A stretch of DNA of 64,000 bases from Crocodylus rhombifer. Taxonomy: Eukaryota > Chordata > Crocodylia > Crocodylidae. Numbering within the stretch: position 1 is the stretch's first letter; every line of letters starts with the position of its first letter. Shown piece after piece: positions 62,501-64,000 of this stretch. A program made the translations under genes and the position numbers. Under the pieces are notes generated by a model. It saw only the letters and a list, made by a program, of their open reading frames with translations. It was not told where the DNA came from and did no database searches. The stretch covers positions 186,001 through 250,000 of the forward strand of contig JAVSML010025180.1 in the NCBI GenBank assembly GCA_038503035.1, written 5' to 3'.

Positions 62501-63459
62501 TAACACCAAATCAGGTAGAGTTGCTGTTTGGTTTTCCACATTGTAGTGCAAATGTATTTTCAAATATTTATTTCATACAAGGCAAACAGCGTAGGCATAG
62601 TGCTTTGAATAGCTGGCAGGAGCCACTCTGAGAACAAGGATGTCCAAATTATGAGACTCAACATTTCTGTTTTTTATATTCATATTGGAAATGAATTGTC
62701 AAAAATACATATTAACACTCTTTCATTCTCTTCCATGAATGAGACTTGTATTTCTAAACTGGGATTGCTAGGTATTTGGGGGTTTTTGTTTCAGTATCCA
62801 TATATTCCCCATCTGGAGGCTTGAGCCTATTTATTTACATTATTTACAATAGACCACAAGGTATAGATTAGCCAACAGTGTGCTGTGGTAGCCAAAAAGG
62901 TCAACAGGATCCTTTAGGAGCCATTGGGGAAAACTGGACTGTTTTAAAATCATTAAAATAAAATTAGTACTTGGAATAAATGTGTACATTTAACTGTATG
63001 TCTCCAGGGATTTTTTTTTTTAAATTCTAGGAACCTTTATACCTTGTCTACAGCCTTCATGAGCTGTCAGACAAGTCTTCTTTTGATGATGTTTTTAGTG
63101 TTATTCATTATTAAATATATTGAGTTTAGTTTACATTGCATTTCTTTATTAAAATAAACTAATATGCATAATCTGGTATACTATCCCACTCTTAATTTTT
63201 TATCATATTTTCTTTTAATGTACCACAAAAATTTGAATTTATAGTAGCAACACTTTTAATTTGAACTTTGTGAAGAAAGTAGATAAAAGTATGGGTTTTT
63301 TAAATCTCTGAAGGCAGATAATGAGTTTTGTACTCTTTCATGAAAAATTTTAAGGTCTGTATTCATTGATTGGATGGAAGATTGGAAAAGAAGTTGTTTA
63401 CTTAACAGAAGGCAATGGATCAGACACAGGCTCTACCATAAAATGGGCTCAGGGGCTAG
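29141..63459 (+). CDS. GK5: GK5, FGGY-family putative glycerol kinase 5, 5' part (exons 1-11, 3' end outside window)
   Basis: Eleven exons give about 350 codons of a protein that is 529 residues in human. FGGY kinases phosphorylate sugars or polyols with ATP; GK5 is classed as a glycerol kinase by homology. Motifs in order: the N-terminal nucleotide/phosphate loop [42 protein letters not shown]; the fold marker [38 protein letters not shown] with the catalytic Asp; and the ATP-side loop TMGTGTF. The C-terminal half-domain lies beyond the window. The first ATG in frame is at 29141 with G at -3. The coding sequence spans at least 34 kb because the introns are filled with transposons. Position after XRN1 matches human synteny. 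Confidence 0.96.
29916..30061. repeat. Short insert bounded by 14-bp direct repeats
   Basis: AATCATGACTGTCA occurs at 29916-29929 and again at 30048-30061, bracketing 118 bp that contain a 16-bp inverted repeat (GGCAGTTAGGACTGGT and ACCAGTCCTGATTGCC). Direct repeats of this length look like a retroposition duplication. It lies in GK5 intron 1. Confidence 0.6.
30457..30807 (+). mobile_element. Tigger1-like (pogo/Tc1-mariner) MITE, 351 bp
   Basis: Ends are inverted: CAGGCATACCTC at the 5' side and GAGGTATGCCTG at the 3' side, and both are flanked by TA (30455-30456 and 30808-30809), the target of this superfamily. Inside are the long inner repeats (TTATTGCGCTTCGCTTTATT; GCGGTGGTCTGGAACCGAAC). 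The middle, including any transposase, is missing: the sequence jumps from near CAACAGCATTTGCTC to TTTTTTAGCAATAAAG. From memory both ends look extremely close to mammalian Tigger1. Confidence 0.88.
30887..31185 (+). mobile_element. hAT-type MITE, CAGGGGTGGCCAAC family
   Basis: Starts CAGTGGGGGCCAACC and ends GGTTGGACACCCCTG, flanked by GTCCAGAG (30879-30886) and GTCTAGAG (31186-31193), an 8-bp duplication with one mismatch. The interior is pyrimidine-rich with repeated TGCTTTCTGC-like motifs. A copy in the opposite orientation lies at 62198. Confidence 0.85.
31690..33495 (+). repeat. CR1 LINE with reverse transcriptase remnant, sense
   Basis: About 1.8 kb of 5'-truncated CR1 in GK5 intron 1. 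Broken frames show RT motifs: [43 protein letters not shown] and AKFADDT (the catalytic FADD), followed by the CR1 3' region. A frameshift separates the PQGSVLGP and FADD parts near 32.6 kb and stop codons lie elsewhere, so it is inactive. The end is TCTATGAATCTATGAA. Confidence 0.93.
33765..34437 (+). repeat. CR1 LINE 3' fragment, sense
   Basis: Contains CACTGCACTTCAAGAGGGAT, GGAGAGGGTCCACAGGAGGG and ends AAAATCTATGAAACTT. It follows the longer CR1 after about 270 bp and belongs to a related but distinct subfamily by sequence. Confidence 0.9.
34438..36144. other. GK5: GK5 intron 1, last part
   Basis: No repeat or gene recognised; AT-rich. Confidence 0.45.
36145..36238 (+). CDS. GK5: GK5 exon 2
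   Basis: Acceptor AACAG and donor GTAATT. It encodes [20 protein letters not shown] then [11 protein letters not shown], ending one base into a Gly codon. PGWVE-DP is typical of FGGY kinases. Confidence 0.96.
36867..37038 (+). mobile_element. hAT-type MITE, CAGTGGTTCTCAACC family
   Basis: Starts CAGTGGTTCTCAACC. The 3' end reads ATTCACTG followed by GTTTAAAC, and the 5' flank is GGTTTAAA, so a target duplication of about 8 bp is readable within one base of alignment. It lies in GK5 intron 2. Confidence 0.75.
37632..37707 (+). CDS. GK5: GK5 exon 3
   Basis: Acceptor TCTAG and donor GTATGT. It encodes [20 protein letters not shown] then ITWD. In bacterial glycerol kinase the equivalent NQRET motif supplies Arg83 and Glu84 for glycerol; here the pair is Arg-Ala. 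Confidence 0.96.
37708..39017. other. GK5: GK5 intron 3, first part
   Basis: AT-rich; contains short tandem duplications just before the gap (TTAATTCAGG near 38,380 and a 24-base unit near 38,414-38,462). No other feature seen. Confidence 0.5.
38463..38472. other. Assembly gap (10 N)
   Basis: Ten N residues. The flanking bases repeat AATGGGCTTGTCCA twice, so the gap may reflect a tandem array the assembler could not resolve. Confidence 0.98.
39018..39225 (+). mobile_element. hAT-like MITE, degraded
   Basis: Begins near AGTAGGGGTAGGCAACC, resembling the GGCAACC type of terminal repeat, and ends near GCTCTCAACCCCCTCACT. No clear target duplication. It precedes a CR1 copy. Confidence 0.4.
39330..39772 (+). 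repeat. CR1 LINE 3' fragment ending at GK5 exon 4
   Basis: Sense CR1 3' end with GAGAGACTGAGGGACCTAGT, AAGAGGAGACTGGACAAGCA and ATGACCTACTGAGGTCCC; it terminates in CCCTAACATCTATGAATC at about 39,772. Only about 20 bases (TGTTTTATTACTGGTTTTCAG-like) remain before GK5 exon 4. Confidence 0.92.
39793..39886 (+). CDS. GK5: GK5 exon 4
   Basis: Acceptor TTTCAG and donor GTAAGT. It encodes [20 protein letters not shown] then [11 protein letters not shown]. The Trp of SWQD corresponds to the glycerol-contact Trp103 of GlpK. A CR1 element ends about 20 bp before this acceptor. Confidence 0.96.
39887..40989. other. GK5: GK5 intron 4
   Basis: AT-rich. A (TA)n microsatellite at 40292-40312; otherwise nothing recognised. 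Confidence 0.55.
40292..40312. repeat. (TA)n microsatellite
   Basis: About ten TA units in a row. Confidence 0.95.
40990..41121 (+). CDS. GK5: GK5 exon 5
   Basis: 44 codons, phase 0, acceptor AACAG and donor GTAAGA. It encodes [20 protein letters not shown] and [18 protein letters not shown]. In canonical glycerol kinases the STYFS segment carries glycerol-contact Tyr135; here the aligned residue is His (my alignment by eye). Confidence 0.95.
41122..42588. other. GK5: GK5 intron 5, first part
   Basis: AT-rich, with a GC-rich island at about 41,420-41,680 (CCCCCTGCC and CACCACACAG motifs) that is probably repeat-derived but not classified. Confidence 0.4.
42590..44580 (-). repeat. Long antisense CR1 LINE with RT remnants
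   Basis: About 2 kb of CR1 on the minus strand, tail-first: GAAGGTTAGGGTTGGAAGGG and CCAACCCCCTGCTCAAAGCA mark the antisense 3' end. On the minus strand, frames show the CR1 RT and following region: [36 protein letters not shown], then [10 protein letters not shown] and [11 protein letters not shown]. The motif is S-ADD instead of F/Y-ADD, and stop codons break the frame between 43,576 and 43,626. Inactive copy in GK5 intron 5. Confidence 0.92.
44942..45017 (+). CDS. GK5: GK5 exon 6
   Basis: Acceptor TTTTCAG and donor GTGAAC. It encodes [20 protein letters not shown] then YKLTK. GTIDTWL is diagnostic of glycerol-kinase-like FGGY proteins. Confidence 0.96.
45018..46233. other. GK5: GK5 intron 6
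   Basis: Nothing recognised. Confidence 0.5.
46234..46295 (+). CDS. GK5: GK5 exon 7
   Basis: Acceptor TTATAG and donor GTAAGT. It encodes [20 protein letters not shown], the D-x-S-N-A-S motif conserved in the family. Confidence 0.96.
46378..46451 (+). CDS. GK5: GK5 exon 8
   Basis: Acceptor TTTCAG and donor GTAAAA. It encodes [20 protein letters not shown] then VKDT plus two bases of a Ser codon. The intron before it is only 82 bp. Confidence 0.94.
46826..46886 (+). CDS. GK5: GK5 exon 9
   Basis: Acceptor TTTCAG and donor GTGAGT. It encodes [20 protein letters not shown], leading into the catalytic-Asp strand of exon 10. Confidence 0.95.
47226..47725. mobile_element. Large fold-back GC-rich repeat
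   Basis: Two arms of roughly 230 bp are inverted copies. The left arm (from GGCTGGTTTCCATGGGGACC) pairs with the complement of the right arm (ending GTCTCTGTGGAAACTGGCAC). Shared motifs include GACCCCAGCA, GGATCTTGCAG and GACAGCATGGTCTG. The flanking GK5 intron 9 sequence is AT-rich. Terminal repeats and target duplication are not clear. Confidence 0.75.
48269..48395 (+). CDS. GK5: GK5 exon 10
   Basis: Acceptor TTGCAG and donor GTAAGC. It encodes [20 protein letters not shown] then [15 protein letters not shown]. The Asp in ADQQ matches the catalytic base (Asp245 in GlpK) and TMGTGTF is the ATP-side loop. A 15-kb intron follows. Confidence 0.96.
48396..49307. other. GK5: GK5 intron 10, first part
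   Basis: AT-rich; a degraded repeat tail may be present at about 49,180-49,300 (TCATTAGGGATCCTG then T/A-rich). Nothing else recognised. Confidence 0.35.
49308..50008 (+). mobile_element. GC-rich element of unknown class, copy 1
   Basis: The 5' side reads TCTATATACACAG then CGCCAATTGCCCATCAAGAA; the 3' side has GACAACCAGTCAGAGTAC, AATAAAGTGTTACA and ends TGTGTGTATATAGA. The terminal 12 bp are inverted (TCTATATACACA). A hairpin lies near the 3' end (CTCTGGTTGT with ACAACCAGTCAGAG). Both ends recur at 53.57 and 54.96 kb. Interior is about 60-70 percent GC by eye and non-coding. Confidence 0.6.
50009..50107. repeat. (GT)n/(CA)n/(TA)n compound microsatellite
   Basis: Alternating GTGTGTGT, TATATGTG and CACACACA tracts, ending TATATAACACC. 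Confidence 0.9.
50108..53560. other. GK5: GK5 intron 10, unclassified repeat-rich stretch
   Basis: GC-rich blocks at about 50,160-50,560, 51,300-51,800 and 52,470-52,870 alternate with AT-rich sequence and look repeat-derived. The block 51,840-51,940 has repeated CTTTAAAGGAGAAAATC/CCTTTAAATTTTC motifs. No coding sequence recognised; the long frames in the GC blocks have no family resemblance. Confidence 0.35.
53571..54980 (+). mobile_element. GC-rich element of unknown class, copy 2
   Basis: The 5' side CAGCCAATTGCCAGTCAAGA then ATGACGG matches copy 1 (CCAATTGCC-CATCAAGAATGAC). The 3' side CTGATTGGTTGTCAGCCAGT then CAGAGTGCGAATAAAGCATT matches copy 1 (ACAACCAGTCAGAGTACAAATAAAG). It is about twice as long, with a C-rich interior and a strong hairpin (GCGCTCTGATTGG with CCAGTCAGAGTGCG) at about 54,898-54,930. 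Confidence 0.6.
54981..56203. other. GK5: GK5 intron 10, unclassified
   Basis: No element recognised. A CA-rich short palindrome-like stretch (GCAATCGCAACTGCAATTGTG) lies near 55,100. Confidence 0.35.
56212..56573 (+). mobile_element. hAT-type MITE, TGCTCAACC family
   Basis: Starts CAATGGCACCCAACC and ends GTTGAGCACCCCTA, flanked by GACTACTG (56204-56211) and GACTAGTG (56574-56581), an 8-bp duplication with one mismatch. Interior GGCTGGATGAGTGGCGCAGG. Confidence 0.85.
56582..58355. other. GK5: GK5 intron 10, possible LTR-like region
   Basis: Around 56,870-57,060 a TATTTAAG box-like motif and C/T-rich text, and around 57,640-58,140 on the minus strand an AATAAA-bearing stretch, could be solo-LTR or DIRS remnants. 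Neither has matching termini visible, so this is tentative. Confidence 0.25.
58364..58626 (+). mobile_element. hAT-type MITE, TAGGGTGACCATAT family
   Basis: Starts TAGGTTGACCATACATCCTGG and ends CCATATGGTCGCCCTA. The 8-bp flanks are identical: TGCTGATG at 58356-58363 and 58627-58634. Confidence 0.92.
58648..58835 (+). mobile_element. hAT-type MITE, CAGTGTTTCCCAACC family
   Basis: Perfect 15-bp inverted ends CAGTGTTTCCCAACC and GGTTGGGAAACACTG, flanked by TGCTAAGT (58640-58647) and TGCTTAGT (58836-58843). Length 188 bp, with repeated GTGTGCC motifs. It begins 13 bp after the previous element's target duplication ends. Confidence 0.93.
59637..61134 (+). mobile_element. hAT-type MITE, TGCTCAACC family, split by a nested insertion
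   Basis: Starts CAGTGATGCTCAACCTG and ends TTTAAGCACTCCTA, flanked by GTGTAGAT (59629-59636) and GTGTAGGT (61135-61142). The interior GGCTGGATGAGTGGTGCAGG is family-typical. It is interrupted at 59932-60875 by another element; the two halves together are about 550 bp. Confidence 0.85.
59932..60875. mobile_element. hAT-type element, TTCCCTCTAAGGT family, nested insertion
   Basis: Inverted ends CAATCTTCCCTCTAAGGT and ACCTTAGAGGGAACCTTG (18 bp, two mismatches; 13 bp perfect core TTCCCTCTAAGGT). Flanks CACCGGGA (59924-59931) and CACCAGGA (60876-60883) are an 8-bp duplication with one mismatch. Length 944 bp; no intact transposase seen. Confidence 0.88.
61143..61859. other. GK5: GK5 intron 10, unclassified
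   Basis: Nothing recognised beyond weak repeat-like GC text near 61,730-61,850. Confidence 0.35.
61860..62560 (+). repeat. CR1 LINE RT fragment, sense, split by a hAT-type MITE
   Basis: Degraded sense CR1. Broken frames show homology to [15 protein letters not shown] and [12 protein letters not shown], with CAAATTTGCAGATAACACCA (the KFADDT region) after the insertion. A MITE (62198-62462) interrupts it. Confidence 0.8.
62198..62462 (-). mobile_element. hAT-type MITE, CAGGGGTGGCCAAC family, inside CR1
   Basis: Starts CAGGGGTGGCCAAC and ends GGTTGGTCTCCACTG, i.e. the opposite orientation to the copy at 30887-31185. The target duplication is not clean (ATTTGGAC versus GACACTGG), so the exact limits are uncertain. 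Confidence 0.7.
62561..63354. other. GK5: GK5 intron 10, end
   Basis: AT-rich, no feature recognised. Confidence 0.45.
63355..63459 (+). CDS. GK5: GK5 exon 11
   Basis: Acceptor TTTTAAG and donor GTAAGT. It encodes [20 protein letters not shown] then [14 protein letters not shown]. The match to vertebrate GK5 is clear through GWKIG and TIKWAQ. The remaining exons lie beyond 64,000. Confidence 0.95.
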
Positions 63460-64000
63460 GTAAGTGGCTTTTTAATTTTAAAGTATTATAAAATAAATTG
63501 GCTAGTAAGAGACCATTTTACAGGCTTGTGTTCATGCTAGCAGGTTTGGCTTATTATTATTAACAGGTTGGCAGTATAGTTGCTTGTTGGACAGTCCCAA
63601 TGATAGCAATTCCACATCTTCACTGCTGATACTGATTTTGTAGCTACACTAATTTCACCTACATTTTTCCTGCTGGAAAATGTTGGAGTGTAGACCTATT
63701 TGATTCAAGTGGCTAATGAGAAGGATTGATTCCAGATCTTCTTGGAACTCTCCTTTTCGGCCTTTTCTATGCGATCCTGGTTCTGCCATCAGAGTTTTTG
63801 CCATGGGGAAGCTGCCACGGCACAAACACATCCACATGGCTCCACTCAGCAGATGTGCTGGCAGGGTGCAGATTGCAACCTTATAAGCATAGCTGCTGAA
63901 GGGACAACAGCAGCCAACACAAGGTGAGCATGTTTACCCTCTGCTGGCCTCTGGACAGTGATAAATGTCTCCTTTCTTTCAAAAGTTGTTGTTGCCTTGC
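63460..64000. other. GK5: GK5 intron 11, start
   Basis: Intron sequence to the window edge; nothing recognised. Confidence 0.5.

Noticed and set aside
1..64000. tRNA, rRNA, CRISPR or bacterial operon features
   Set aside because: No such structure seen; the window is vertebrate intron and intergenic DNA.

Overview
This is vertebrate nuclear DNA: compact exons with GT/AG introns, a CpG-island promoter, and introns packed with CR1 LINEs and hAT-type MITEs. There are no bacterial-style operons. Abundant CR1 copies ending in (ATTCTATG)-like repeats, many hAT MITEs with 8-bp target duplications and a PIF/Harbinger relic point to a sauropsid. A crocodilian is my best guess and a turtle is possible; the species call is inference.

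Two host genes lie head-to-tail on the + strand. The first is the 3' part of XRN1 (cytoplasmic 5'-3' exoribonuclease): 18 exons from 1187 to 18060, with earlier exons upstream of the window. The second is the 5' part of GK5 (FGGY-family putative glycerol kinase 5): CpG-island promoter around 28.6-29.5 kb, ATG at 29141, 11 exons up to 63459, with the last exons beyond the window. XRN1 next to GK5 in this order and orientation matches the conserved ATR-XRN1-GK5-TFDP2 block known from human 3q23. The two genes have no known shared pathway; the linkage is positional.

Layout: 1-18060 XRN1 C-terminal exons (SH3-like region, long low-complexity tail, conserved C-terminal motif); 18061 to about 21 kb probable XRN1 3' UTR; 21-28.5 kb intergenic, with a CR1, a hAT MITE and a broken Harbinger transposase; 28.56-29.56 kb CpG island and GK5 exon 1; 29.3-48.4 kb GK5 exons 1-10 with a Tigger-like MITE, three CR1 copies and one long antisense CR1; 48.4-63.35 kb a single 15-kb GK5 intron almost filled with repeats, several nested; 63355-63459 GK5 exon 11.

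Points of most interest: (1) a 351-bp Tigger/pogo element in GK5 intron 1 that looks nearly identical to the ends of mammalian Tigger1; (2) a one-base homopolymer insertion that breaks XRN1 in exon i; (3) two symmetric XRN1 exons that I do not recognise in the human protein; (4) a CR1 copy ending about 20 bp before a GK5 splice acceptor; (5) GK5 residues that depart from canonical glycerol-binding positions; (6) several fold-back and nested DNA transposons with readable target duplications; (7) a pair of GC-rich elements of unknown class.
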